Source: Styela clava (lineage: Eukaryota; Chordata; Ascidiacea; Stolidobranchia; Styelidae). From it: a DNA stretch of 64,000 nt. This document shows positions 45,331 through 56,849 of this stretch, piece after piece. The stretch is taken from positions 19,923,383 through 19,987,382 of the forward strand of contig NC_135252.1 of NCBI RefSeq assembly GCF_964204865.1, written 5' to 3'. The notes beneath the pieces were generated by a model. It ran no database searches. It was not told where the DNA came from and worked only from the letters and a program-made list of their open reading frames with translations. The position numbers were made by a program, and so were the translations under genes. Numbering within the stretch: the stretch's first letter is position 1; every line of letters begins with the position of its first letter.

Positions 45331-48060
45331 ATGACTATAAAATATTGTTTATTATTATTTGTGTTTGCTTCTGTTGATGGAATGCAGAAATGTGATAAAG
45401 TGTTGCCTTGTAAAAATACCGATTGGACCAAGGTGAGTGCGTAGTTTTTGCGGAAAAATAAATAAAAATTTTCCCGAAGATAGCCAAAATTTCTCCAATA
45501 TTCTGCAAAATTTAAAGTTTTTTGTATATAGAAAAGCAATATTCTATACATATTATTTATAGCTAACTGCGAATATATGATATAAAAATAAGTAAACAAT
45601 ATACAGGCTAACAGTAGACATGAAAAGCAAATTAAAATCGATTTGGTTACAATCAGTATTAATTCTAACAGTTAGTTACGTTATATCCTGGTGTCTGCAT
45701 TTCAAAGTACTGGTTATGTTCTAGTTGCTTGGATCTTGGCACCATCTGATGTATATTCCTGGCGGAAATTCATTCCTGACATGCAGGAAAATGCGGATTA
45801 ATGATGTCGACCTTGCCTCAAAGACCGTCAGTGTAAATTTTAATGACGGTGCGAAGTAAGAATTTATTCGATTTTGATAAATGTAATAAAAGGTGAAAAT
45901 TAGATAGTTGTAATCTGTTGATTCAATACTAAAGATTCAAATATGCAGATTTTCAAATGAACATGGTGTTATAAAGATTAAGATATTATAATATATAGAC
46001 GGTGCAAAATAGGAGGTATTGTGTATTGTCAACTCCAACTCAATCCTGCAATGTTGTATGTTAAACTTACTTCATAAAAATCCCTGTACGTTTTTCGTAT
46101 GAAATTTTTAAAAAGATATTGTTTTTATGCAGAAAATTAAAATCCTTATTTCTTTGCAAACAGATATACCTGGAATCCAAAACTTGTTCGCCACGACTTT
46201 GTTTACTTTAAATGGGCTGATAATCAAGCCGTTATTTCAACCGGAATAAAATCAGGTAGAGTACACGTAAAAATATCATTCTCAAATATTTATAAGCTTT
46301 TAGTGTTGGAAAGTAGAAATACATTTTTGCACACAAGATGACATTTGTTGAAATGAAACACTTATTCATGTTAAGATATTTTCAGTTTAAAAACTCTATT
46401 TTGACACGTTTTTATGTTATTCATTTGGACTGTTATAAGTTTAAGAAGATAAACAATATAAAAGCATAATTTCGTTTTATAGCATATGGAGGAGACTTCA
46501 AGTACTCAAGTAAATTTGCAGCAAAGCGAAAATCCTTGGCAAAAAGTTTAGCAGGTAATATTCACGTTCAAATAAGACCATCTTGTTTGAAACTAACAAA
46601 ATTACCTATAGCCCTAATGAATACATAAATTGAACACTAAATCACTTTTATTATACCAATAATTTTCTTGTAACTTTATAATTATTGAAGATGAAGGCTT
46701 TTCAAATGTTTAAATATTCCTGATTTTTTTTACTTGTTCAACTACCTATTGATCAATATTTATTGAATTGAGCAGTAGATAGAATTGCTTGAATTGTTTG
46801 TTATGTTTGCTACATAAATGTTTTTTTTTTTTTTTTTTCCAGAAACGAAATCGAAGTACACAGTGGTTTCAACAAATAACAAAGACTATATCATATTAAT
46901 ACAATGCCAGTACGGAGGTAAGATGATATTTTATATTTTTCGATTTTGCGGCCATACGAGACATACCCAAATATATATAGCGTGATTCTCACATACCACC
47001 TTTAATTTATCATGTCATATAACTTATGTGCCTTTTGTGTGGCAAGAATGTCACTTTATAGTTTTAATTAATTAAAACAGCGTCAAACTTCTCCATTCGG
47101 CAGAGAATATAGTAAACCAGTCTTTACGTACATATATATTAATCACATTTTATTTAAAATGCATAAACACATTTGAACATATAAATACCTTGTAGGCGAG
47201 GTGAAAATACCACACAGTGGCGTGTTTTAGTTTCCGCCACGAGTACTCGTGACTGCTCGAATAACCGAAACAAATAACACAATACACGGTACACAGTAAA
47301 GCATCTTCCTGCACAATTGGCGACATTGTTTGGTCGAAAACATTCAACATCTTGCTATTTACTCTTTATAGAATAACACACACGGTTGATCCTAAACGAA
47401 CAAGCAGACTTTTAACTGAAAGCCGCTTTAATCTATGAGAAGGCAAACATTTGGTTCGCTAGAGCCCACCAGTTTAACAACGCCCGGATTAAGTTGTCCG
47501 TAGGGGTGAAAATGCCAAGCAGTGTCAACTGAGGCATCGGGTTTTTGCCTAATATAACATCATTTATGGTCTAATAAGCATATAATACCAGAAGCAGATA
47601 ATGTTTACCCGGATTGTTATTAATAAATATTATTCCAAACTAGGCAATCATGATTTCCGATTTTAAACGATTCATTCAATGGTCATCACATGTCACAAAT
47701 GCATTATAAACTCCAAAATTAGTATATTAAAAATGGAAGGCTAAGTCAGACTACAGATTTCGATTATGCTGTGTCTTCATGGTGCGATGCTTTGAATCCT
47801 ATTTTCAATTTTTAGAAAAACACTAAGGCAGTTTTACAAACATGTTTTTAGATTTATGTAATAGGATTTGTAAAACGCTTGTCATTATCAATTTATATAC
47901 AACAAAACTTTTGTTTTTAGTGCTTCCGAATGTCTGGATTTCGATTAAAAATCTTTACGTTGATGACGAACGAGCTGACATGATACGAAACGAGCTGATA
48001 TCATCGGGAATCGACGCAAGCAATCTAAGCTTCAACGAAACCAATTTGTGCATGCAGTGA
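45331..48060 (+). CDS. Secreted lipocalin-family protein B, 6 exons, 203 aa
   Basis: Exons: 45331-45432, 45725-45855, 46164-46255, 46483-46554, 46843-46917, 47921-48060 (612 nt; intron phases 0,2,1,1,1). Exons 2, 3, 5 and 6 have exactly the same lengths as in lipocalin A (131, 92, 75, 140 nt). Residues 1-17 form a signal peptide. G-x-W is at 37-39 (LLGSWHHL). The second-motif position reads STNNKDY, so the usual TDY is changed to TNN. Cysteines 21, 54, 154 and 201 correspond to those of A, and Cys27 is extra. Exon 4 encodes a basic stretch (SSKFAAKRKSLAKSL). The acceptor before exon 5 follows an uninterrupted T run (46821-46838). Intron 5 (1 kb) holds repeats. AATAAA is near 48207. A and B clearly arose by duplication; the ligand is unknown. 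Confidence 0.85.
47170..47560. repeat. Repeat-derived sequence in lipocalin B intron 5
   Basis: Two diverged stretches with the pattern GAGGTGAAAATACCACACAGTG (around 47198) and GGGGTGAAAATGCCAAGCAGTG (around 47505) lie in one intron. On the minus strand 47170-47350 is open and ends at a possible donor (CCTACAAG|GTATTT), but this may be repeat-derived coding. No known family is recognised. Confidence 0.35.
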
Positions 48061-48206
48061 TCAATGCTTCTTGTTGACGTTTCTTGTTTTGCATTTTTGC
48101 TGCCAATATGTTTCTCTCTTTTTTGGTTTAAATATTTTCTTACTTTTTCTTTAATTTATTCAGCTTTGTTTGTTCAAAACATGAGCTCGAAAACGCTAAC
48201 TTTAAA

Positions 48207-48212
48207 AATAAA
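48207..48212 (+). terminator. Polyadenylation signal of lipocalin B
   Basis: AATAAA, with a second overlapping copy five bases on, lies about 147 bases after the lipocalin B stop codon. Confidence 0.5.
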
Positions 48213-48350
48213 ATAAAATACCTGAATCAAAAAGTCATAATTTCAAGAAAAAATGTTTTTAGGAAAATCAGTGTTTGTTATTTATGATAAATTTTAAAGA
48301 AGAATGAATTGCTAAAACACAGATTCAAATAGTCTCTTAAATAATGTTAG

Positions 48351-48582
48351 TTAAGTTTTTAGAGTATATATATATGATAATAATCTTAATGAGTCGTAGC
48401 ATGTATTGTTTATCCACAAAATAGAAATGGAAAGTAGATTTCTGAGATGTAGGATTGTGGCTACGAAACCGAAACTCATATACATGGCTGCATGATGACC
48501 CATGTCTTCATCAATATTGGGAAGTGTCTCTTTGTTTGTGTTAAATACATTGCCTTGTTGAAATGTATGAAACTCTTGAATC
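48351..48582 (-). CDS. Possible terminal exon of a small membrane or secreted protein
   Basis: On the minus strand an acceptor TTTTTTTGCAG is followed by an open frame of about 75 codons to a stop at 48351. It begins IQEFHTFQQGNVFN and includes a hydrophobic stretch (AAMYMSFGFVATILHL). It may pair with the signal-peptide exon at 49327-49396, but that donor is phase 1 and this frame needs phase 0, so an extra exon of length 3n+2 would be required and I could not find one. Function is unknown. Confidence 0.28.
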
Positions 48583-48711
48583 TGCAAAAAAATTGTGATA
48601 CTACGGAAAATTATTAAAAATGTCAGGTATTAGAAATTTATGGCTTATATGAGTGGGAAAATATTGCAATTTCGAATATTGTAACTAAACCCTTATTTAC
48701 ACGAAAATGCA

Positions 48712-48972
48712 TACATGCTCAAATGCATTTTAAACACCAACATGGGAATTCTAAAAACGGATGGCTAAGTCGGACTATAGATTCAGATTATGTTGTGTCT
48801 TCATGGTGCGATGCGGTGAGGCATATATTTTAATTTTAAGAAAAACACCAAGGCAGTTTTACAAACAGGTTATTGGATTAATGTAATAGGATTTGTAAAA
48901 CGCTTGTCATTATCAATTTTACATAAAACAACACTTTTGTTTCGAGTGCTTCCGAGTGTCCGGATTATACAT
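48712..48972 (+). pseudogene. Truncated duplicate of lipocalin B intron 5 / exon 6
   Basis: The stretch matches 47695-47943. It runs through the intron landmarks GGCTAAGTC-GACTA-AGATT, TGTGTCTTCATGGTGCGATGC, AGGCAGTTTTACAAACA and GGATTTGTAAAACGCTTGTC, up to the splice acceptor and the first bases of exon 6 (GTGCTTCCGA-TGTC-GGATT). Then the similarity stops. Only about eight codons of lipocalin sequence are present, so it cannot be functional. CGGAAA...TGTCAGGTATTAGAAAT occurs on both sides (48613-48640 and 49010-49040), suggesting a local tandem duplication. Confidence 0.75.
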
Positions 48973-49326
48973 CTGCGATAAATATACAATAAATTGTGAT
49001 GACCACTCCGGAAATATATTAAAATTGTCAGGTATTAGAAATCTAACGAATATTGATGCCTAATTTCTACAGCAGCAACTATTCTTACGAAAAGAGAAAA
49101 AAACAAGATGCGTAGATACAAAACCGTTTTATTTTTCAAATATGAACTTAAGAGTTGTTGATACAATTTCCGATTACAAGATACGCACAGTTTTATTAGA
49201 ATAATGATGTAATTATAAATGATAAATGTTTAATATATTCATATCTTGGATTTGATCTTTGATATGATTAATTTCCATTAGTGGTAACTGTGGGCTGACG
49301 ACAAGACATGTTTTTTGTCAACATAC

Positions 49327-49396
49327 CTTTGATCGCTTTTGTGGCTCCAGTTACAAGAAAGAGCAAAATAGATAGAAGATGGGGAATACTTATCAT
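49327..49396 (-). CDS. Signal-peptide exon of an unidentified secreted protein
   Basis: From ATG at 49396 the minus strand encodes MISIPHLLSILLFLVTGATK then AIK, ending at a consensus donor (AAAG|GTATGT). This is a textbook first exon for a secreted protein: a short hydrophobic core, small residues at the cleavage region, phase 1 out. Reading through the donor gives a stop about 20 codons later, so an unspliced 45-residue peptide is an alternative. The downstream exon may be 48351-48582, but the phases do not match directly. Confidence 0.35.
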
Positions 49397-49399
49397 GGC

Positions 49400-50843
49400 A
49401 AATTAGTTTAAAAAGTAATTGATGATAAGACAAATTGAGTGACTTTGAAATACAATTCGCATTTCCTTACATATGTATGTTAATTCACTTTCTCAAAAAA
49501 GGTGTTGCACGACTGCGGCAAAAGGTGAACTCGGTTTTAATAAAATTTCCTAAATCGTAGCCACTGATAGAGCTAAAGCCTTTGTTTGTTGTTATTGACT
49601 ATAGGAAGACGCCCGTGCCTTTAATCTGATGTGGTTTCATAATTTTGGGGTTTCACATCGAAAGATAACGTTCCGTTGTCGTATGCAGAATGCAAAAATC
49701 TCATTTAAAAAGTTCAACTTGAGTTACAGTTTGTATACTGTAGAACAACATCAAAACATGATCTCAGATATGGGATCAATACATGGCGATGTTATCGTAA
49801 ATCCAAACGCTGAGGCAAGTATTGAAACAAATCATTTATGAACTACCGAAAAAACTCTTGGGGCAAATTGGCGTAACTGCAAAAAAATTACGCTGTGACA
49901 TAATACTTTTTTTTATTTTGTTAAACTTTAATTAATAGACCATTTTCTGTGTTACATTAGATCGAATCATAGCAATGTAAGATGTAGTTGAACAAAAACA
50001 TAGATACTTCTATGCAGAGAGTTTAAATTTTTATATATATGAAAATATTGGAAATAATACCCATGCAAGTTTATCTATTCCAATAGCTTTCAAAAAAAAT
50101 ATTTCCTTCTTGAGAAACAAAAAAATGACTAACGACCCAGAACAGTATCTCATTTAACTCTTTTTATAGAATACGTAACGTGGATTGAATTACTCACAAA
50201 AAAAATCCGGTTTTCCAAATATATATAGTAGACATATATAGTATATAGTAGAGAATGTTTTAAAGTAAATACATTACGACCATCTTAAGCTTGACATAAA
50301 ATAGGTTTTTTCAAGTGATTTAATTGATGTTTTTTGTATATTGGTATGATATGGTTTGTGTGAACGTTTGCTCGCACAGTTGTTGAATATAACAATTTAC
50401 TTGTCTATGAAACGTTTGTAAATATCCAAGGATTTGGAAGCGTGAGAACTCATTGTTGTTCACATATATCTGATTTCCCTCCTCATTCTAGTGAGCATCA
50501 CTACCTCACAAGATATGTCATGGAATAAATTGTGTATTTTGGGAGGAAACTACAACAATGTCGCGCCGCTTTCCCTCGTATATAAACTACCTGTCCCTTG
50601 AATGCATTGTCAACATTTGCATATGCGTGATGTAGAGTAATGTTACATCTTGGTCTGCGGTTCTCTTCCAACTTCGACGGCGTTCAGGTTCATATTATAT
50701 TATATCGAAGAGAAAGAGGGTGTAAGATATATCATATTATTTACTAATTTCAGGTCTTTCACTGCAAATATATATGAAGCAATAACGTCTCGGGTTGTAT
50801 AAACGCCGTCATTATTAACAGAAAACAAGCTGAAATGAAGGCT
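49400..50843. other. Intergenic region, no gene supported
   Basis: The frame 49629-49841 (+) is open but has no domain and no splice sites I trust. The rest is AT-rich. Confidence 0.35.
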
Positions 50844-51309
50844 TCACTGGGAAGAATCAGAGGGAAGTGCAAAACGCACATTATCATAAATAGCAGCCCA
50901 GTAAAAATACCAAACCTTTGAATCCCAACTTCCGTAGTACCTGTAATTGGCCGCTACATATCGCGCCGCATTTGTCTCCGAGATGACGTTAATAGCAATT
51001 AAATTATCAGCTTGTGTGATACCATCTTGAAATTCCGTCAACACTCATTCGGTTTGCATTAGAAAATTCAACTTTTCAAACGAATTTTCATGCTTCTCGA
51101 AAATCCACGAAACAAATGTATTTTAACAAATACACACAGTAATCCACTGCAGTTTAAAATAAAATATACACAAACGATATTATCAAACAACAAAAAGCAG
51201 CACTTACCTAGCGACAGGGAGTATATGAATTTCGGCGGAAAAGATTGAAAGTTAAACAGCACCTTCCATTTAATGTGGGTCAAATTGGTGAATTTGTCGA
51301 AGAGTTTGG
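50844..51309 (-). CDS. Putative two-exon 3' end of an unidentified gene
   Basis: Candidate exons on the minus strand are 51208-51309 (acceptor TATAATTAG, strong donor CGCTAG|GTAAGT) and 50844-51043 (acceptor CGAATGAG, stop at 50844). Phases join (1 into 1). The first encodes KLFDKFTNLTHIKWKVLF and FPPKFIYSLSL. The second encodes TEFQDGITQADNLIAINVIS, then YYGSWDSKVWYFYWAAIYD. Amino-acid composition looks coding (Trp and Tyr with few repeats), but no family is recognised and the second acceptor lacks a pyrimidine tract. The gene's 5' part was not found. Confidence 0.3.
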
Positions 51310-51573
51310 CTAATTATAGCTAAATGTCTTTCCATCGTTCCGGTGTGAGGCTGGTGTCATAGGTATAAATCAAGACTTGTAACAAACCGATTCTAATGAA
51401 CTGACTAGAATGTACTTTGCAGAAAGCTTAATGTACAACCAGATGGGGTAATGTGAAATAACCCGCCGGATGTGTCCTTAGAAAATTGTGAACCCAAATC
51501 AGGCAGTTCTCCGACTTCGAATTTCTTCTTATTTCCTCTATGCATTTTTTACCGTACATTTTATTTTAGAAGG

Positions 51574-51653
51574 CGATATTTACTTATTCCCAACGGGGGA
51601 TTTGTTGTTCTCTTTGCCATACGGCGAGATTCTAGAAACTAGATTATTATGGA
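51574..51653 (+). other. Isolated exon-like stretch on the plus strand
   Basis: A good acceptor (TACATTTTATTTTAG) and a donor (ATGGAG|GTAATC) bracket 80 bases that are open in one phase, encoding GDIYLFPTGDLLFSLPYGEI and a few more residues. No partner exons were found in the flanking sequence, so this may be chance or a remnant. Confidence 0.25.
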
Positions 51654-52129
51654 GGTAATCAGCCGACTCGATGACGATAGTCGAAGTGTCACTCAGTTTG
51701 CCTGGCGTGTGTTGTGAGGTAGTGATCGTTCAAAAAAGAAGCTTTTGTTTACATAGCCTTTCCAAAGCAATCGCATGCTTTTAATATGTTAGCATTGAGA
51801 TACAGATGGGAAAGTGGAACAGTTTTCTTTTATATTGATATTTTCCTCGATTTGAGTGAGAATCGCCATACCTTTAAATAGGTTTCACGGAATGAGACTT
51901 GCAATGATGCAAAGATGCGGTTGAATTAGTTTGGAGGGTGTGAAATACAGTGAAATGTTAAGGTTCACTTCACGTTACTTTATTAGAAGATAGATAAAAG
52001 ACAATACAAGATACGACGTATCGGAGATATATAAAATTTGTGCATTTTTTATTGTGTGAACATATGATTATTCTGTCATATATATTCTAAACTGTCTAAA
52101 TTGTAATATTTTGAGAAGACGACATTGAT

Positions 52130-52346
52130 TCAGGGAACTTGGTATTGCAATACGAATAAACGTCGTTTCGCGGATTCTGGATGAACCAGGAAATTTACAG
52201 AAAAGCCGCCATAAGGATAACGACAAATCCAAGAAACCATCTCGAAAAAGTGACGACGAACTCTAATCGTGGATGATAAATTAAATTGGACATTAAAGCG
52301 TGTATTCAGAATGATACACATGAAATAAACTAATTAAAGGCTTACC
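52130..52346 (-). other. Open frame with weak exon signals, partly next to a repeat
   Basis: The minus-strand frame ending at 52130 encodes strings such as FFEMVSWICRYPYGGFSVNF and AKRRLFVLQYQVP. Just upstream a consensus donor lies at 52346 (TTGATAG|GTAAGC), preceded by an open stretch from an ATG near 52424. However, that upstream ATG segment lies inside sequence repeated in inverted form at 60350-60510, so this may be repeat-derived. Function is unknown. Confidence 0.2.
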
Positions 52347-52379
52347 TATCAAGCTACTGTCAAATGTATCATGAAAATA

Positions 52380-55300
52380 TAGAGTTCCATTTGTGATAGA
52401 TCGGAAATAACAAAGCTCAATCATAATAAACCTTTTCTTGGAGGCCTATGATCTGTATAAAAATCTCAATATTATATTCGATACACAAATCGCGAAGTGG
52501 AAAATGTGCGTCATCTTTGCAATTAAACCTTATATAACATGTATGTATGTATGTTTATCCGTCTCGTAAAAGCAAAAACACAGGAGTTAGTAAATATCAA
52601 CATTGAAGACGGGATGTATACACAAGACTATACTGGCCTAAAACACATGAACGTGCGGCATACACCCCTTATGATAATATGGTCCTTCATACAGACAGTT
52701 GTGCGAGGAGGGTGGATTAGGCAACATGGGTAACGGTGGAGTATGCCCAACTGTTTGTACAAAGGAGTTGGTAGGACAAGACAACATCAATAAATAGAGA
52801 CAATACAACATGAAATATAATACATAATATATATACATAAGAATAAAATTTGGACATATAGCACCCTCGAATAATGATACCACATACTATAAATGGGAGA
52901 AATAGTCAAGTTTATAGGAGAATGTGCATATATGGTATGTACCACTCAAAGGCGAGTGTCTTAAGTAATAAATGGCTAATCTAGCAAATATGCGTTCCTT
53001 CCAGGCTTGGGGAAATGCAATGTAATAAGTTCTGTCTAGTTATACGCTTTTTCAAGGTACTTTGTATTTTATAGTTCTGAATACCGCTAAAAAAGATCAG
53101 GATTCAAAAAAAGGATATTCAGGTTGCATTTCCATAAAACCTATCACGATCGCATTTCAGCCAGACAATTCAAAGGTATAAAAGTATATTGAAATAGAGA
53201 ACAATAAATTATAAAGAATATCATTTTGCCATGTCATGGAATTTCCAAATTGAATTAAAATAATAATAAAATATGGTATACTGTGATGAAGAAATGGTTA
53301 GGATTGTTCGATTTAGTGCTGATAATAAAATAAAAACAATAATATAATTGAATAATATGATATCCTAGAATAAAGAAAAGATTGAGATTGTTTAATTTGG
53401 TGCTGGGCAAAAATAATGGAATGAAGTTAAATAAAGCAGCATGCTACTTTAACAGTGATCATTGTCCCTATTGTTTGCTACATTTAAATTTAAATTTTGT
53501 TTCTTTGTCTGAATATTTAAGCATGGTGATGAAATTAGAATGGTGTGCTAGTTATTGAAACAGTCCATTGTTTCATGTTGAATCCGGGTGAAGTATCCTG
53601 TGGAGTTATTGAAATTGCCACCTGTTCTATGGCGACTGAAGATTTCGACCGGTTCCTGATAGTTGTCCAATCAAAATCATGTACGGTTCTTCTTTTCAGT
53701 GTTGAATTCACCTTAAAAAATAATCTCAAAGACAGTAAAATGTTAAAAGCAGAGAAATTTGCTAATATGACGATAATATATATTGTTTAAGTTTGGAACG
53801 AAATTCTGAGTTAGATTTTGACTTTGTGATGTCATTAGGTAGGGAATTCCAAGCTTTTGGCCCACATACTACAATTGATTCTTGTGAAATACTTTTACTG
53901 ACGAATGGAATAAAAAAATTATCTTTATTTCTGTTGTTTGAATTTGGGTTTGCTCGGAACAAGCTGTTCAGACTGGACGGGAGTTCTCCAATGTAGCAAG
54001 AGAACATCATAGTACATAGTTCGAAGTTACTAAATCATCTACTCGTAGTAGCCCATACTCTTTGAATAGGTCATTGACTTTTTCTCGATTTCCTCTATGG
54101 AAAACTCTTCTAATAAAACGATTACAAACACTTTGAATTTTTTTTAGAATGGAAGATTGGCGATGAACATAAGCTCGAATATGGCTTTCTATTAGAGAGT
54201 GGTATAGGGATATTAAACAGGAATTGTTCAAATTGTTGGCTATTTTTGTAATGGCACTAAGAGACGATCTTGTTTTCGATAGCACCAGATTTGTGTGTTG
54301 TTTCCAAGACAATTTATCATCGATCGTTACACCCAGAAAGCGAGTCTGGTTAACCCTTTCTATATTTATTCCATTCAATTTCAGATTTTGTTGCGGTGTT
54401 GGACACTTTTGCTTTGGCGCGCTAAATACCATATATTTTGTCTTGTCTACAATAATAGTAAGTTTGTTAGCAGACAACCAAGTTTGAATATTTTCTAAGT
54501 CAGTATTTGCTTTGGTCAAAAGTTCAGGCAAGTCTTTGCCTCGAAGATATGTTGTTGAGTCATCGTCAAACAGTATGATATCAGAGTGAAGAAGAGAATT
54601 TGGAAAGTCGTTAATAATGACTGAAAAGCACAATGGAGCCAAAATAGAACCTTGTAATGTGCCTACATTCAAATTACAATATGTGCTAGATGCTACATCA
54701 TTATATATTACGACTTGTTTCCTTCCTGATAAATAGCTTTTGAACCAATTATAGCTCTGACCTCTCACACCAATATGGTGCAATTTGGCTAGTAATATGT
54801 CATGGTCAATACTATCAAATGCCTTGGAAAGGTCCAAGAACATACTAAGAGTATACTCATTCTTATCAAATCCCTCTAAAATTTTACTGACAAGTAGAGA
54901 TGTTGCATGGCATGTAGAGAGACATTTCTAATCGTTAGTGGGCGATGGTGATGTAAAAATAACAAACAGTTCTTGGAGACAATGAATAAAATTACTAAAT
55001 TATTTTTGAGTGAAGAGTATACTGTTGTTTTGATTTCACTGACCTGTGACATTTTCATGCGTGATGATACGACTACATAATAAACTTACGATATAGCTTG
55101 AATAACGTATTGATCCTCGGAAAAACGCTGAATTTTTTGAACTCTTGGAATGAAATGCACCAGTCTCCAATTTCTATAAACATGCCATTGCAGAGTTTAT
55201 CAATGCAGTGGCACAAAGTCGTATTGCATCTTTTATTGAACACTAAGTGTCCATACGGATCGTTCTGGATCACGGATCACTGTTGTGAATGACTGTTTCA

Positions 55301-56560
55301 ACACTTGAAGGTGGTTGTTGTCAAAATGTTTGACCATTGAACTTTTGTTTATTTATATATTTGTACACGCGATATATGCATTCAGGCAAAACATTGTTTA
55401 TTAATATATGATAAAAAGATTGGAATACGAGCTTTTCAAACTTTTATTATACATTCAGTAAATATACGTTGATTGAAAGGGTGCCACCTTTGGAAAAAAG
55501 ACTCTGATATTCTCAACTGTGAATGTGTGAAAGCGATTGATAAAATCTAGAGCAATTTCTAGATTCTATAGAGTTTCCATTTGATGAGATTTTCCGAATT
55601 CAGCAACTGGATCGTATTTTGAAACTTATTTAAATTTTTATTACACCGTGGCGAGAATATGGTGCGAAGCAACTACATTCCAACTAAAGAACTGCCTGCG
55701 TGGTTTATTCTTTGCATTAGAACGATTTATACTTAGATATATCACAAATTAAAATGTTGAGTCAATGTCTGAAAAAAATGTTGACTTGTTATCACACGCT
55801 CCCGTTTTCTGTTAAGGCTTACATGCCATCCTAGAAGTACCCCTGGCTATTTCACAAAACTATTTTTAGAATCAAATCGAAAACTTTTTTCTGGTCGGTC
55901 GAATCTAATCTCGAATACGTGGAAGATATTTTACTTAATACGAAACTATGTGATGGGGTTTTTAATATATTTTGAATTTAGAAAGCAGAACAACAATCCA
56001 CAAATATATGTAAACATAACTACATCAACCTCCGCGTACGCTGTTCTGTGAGCATAAAATGTCGAAATTAAACAGTTTAAATCCGCGTGATGACGCTCGT
56101 GCAACCTAAAACACAACAACCTTTTTTAAAATCCCATGTAATCCCATAATGTAGTAAAGAATGTCAATTGAGAAGAAGCATTGAATGACCGTCAACGCTC
56201 AGTCAGCTAAGGGATAAATTCAAGCGACGTTTTATCATCACAATAATAACAATATCGTTGTTCCTTTTATCAAGCTGATCTCTATTTTGATAAAAGTCAG
56301 ATCCTTGCCGCACGATGGCTTGCTGTATCTACGAATTTTGCTTTACCACGGTGTAAAATATATTATTTGTGCAAAGCATAGTCTTAGAAACACAGGGATG
56401 GGGGTGGGGGGTGTACAACCCTTCGATTAAATTGTCGGTTTACAACTGCAAACTCAGAATCTGAAATAAAGCAACACATTTATTTTGTCCCACTCCATTA
56501 TATTTCAATTTCATCTATCACTTATTTCCATTTCAAATGTAAGAGAAAAATATAATTTTC
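52380..56560 (+). repeat. Left arm of second inverted duplication (IR2), with insertion
   Basis: Bases 52385-52536 and about 55058-56500 are diverged reverse complements of 60510-60345 and 60310-58605. Landmarks include AATGTGCGTCATCTTTG-AATTAAACC near 52503, CAATGCAGTGGCACAAAGT near 55200, CCACCTTTGGAAAAAAG near 55485, CGAATACGTGGAAGATATTT near 55912 and CAGAATCTGAAATAAA near 56453. The segment 52537-55057 has no partner in the other arm and appears to be a 2.5 kb insertion carrying the reverse transcriptase remnant. Confidence 0.65.
53762..54906 (-). pseudogene. Broken non-LTR retrotransposon reverse transcriptase (3' part)
   Basis: Reading down the minus strand, about 54906-54007 then 53762-54015 encode the RT domain and C-terminal tail of a LINE of the CR1/Jockey type. 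Recognisable parts are FLDLSKAFDSIDHDILLAKL (RT motif A), GTLQGSILAPLCF (a degraded P-QGS-L-GP-LF motif), LFDDDSTTYL (the catalytic F/YADD box changed to FDDD), WLSANKLTI, NQTRFLGVTIDDKLSW and the tail VCGPKAWNSLP. The frame shifts by one base near 54010 and the 5' part, including any endonuclease, is lost or unreadable above 54906. It lies in the IR2 left-arm insertion, so it is a dead 5'-truncated copy. A GC-richer patch at 53560-53700 may be its 3' UTR. Confidence 0.88.
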
Positions 56561-56790
56561 ATGAGGCACGAATGAGGATTTTGAAACAAATTGTAATACA
56601 CACTATTTGTCGCTCGTGTAGTATGTGTACCAAGATGACGCACAACCTGAACATAGTATAGGTACCAGGTTTGGGTTATCGGGTTGTGCGCCATCTTGGT
56701 ACATATACTACGGGAGCGCCCACTATATTTCACTAAAATAGTTACCAGTCAAATTTAACATCAGTCATATGGTCAAGCAATTTCATCAAG
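56525..56790 (+). repeat. Direct repeat of 58445-58600, interrupted by a hairpin MITE
   Basis: TTTCCATTTCAAATGTAAGA, ATTTTCATGA-G-ACGAATGAGG, CACTATATTTCACTAAAATA and TCAAATTTAACA occur here in the same order and orientation as at 58445-58600. This copy is longer because of the hairpin element at 56600-56715. Confidence 0.6.
56600..56715. mobile_element. Hairpin MITE (GTGTACCAAGATG type)
   Basis: CGCTCGTGTAGTATGTGTAC followed by CAAGATGACGCACAACC is mirrored by GGGTTGTGCGCCATCTTGG followed by TACATATACTACGGGAGCG. The two arms, about 40 bp each, would fold into one long hairpin. The homologous site at about 58535 lacks it. The flanks (CACTAT / CACTATA) hint at a short TA-type target duplication. 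A related terminus (GTGTGTGTACCA / TGGTACACACAC) brackets 56850-57062. Confidence 0.75.
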
Positions 56791-56849
56791 ATGTATTGCA
56801 TATTTGACCACCCTTTCATAAATTTCAAATTTTTACTCTTTAAACGGTA

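Noticed and set aside
51574..51653. Immunoglobulin-like exon
   Set aside because: The translation faintly recalls Ig-domain edges, but no Cys-Trp-Cys core or neighbouring exons are found, so only an isolated exon-like stretch is recorded.
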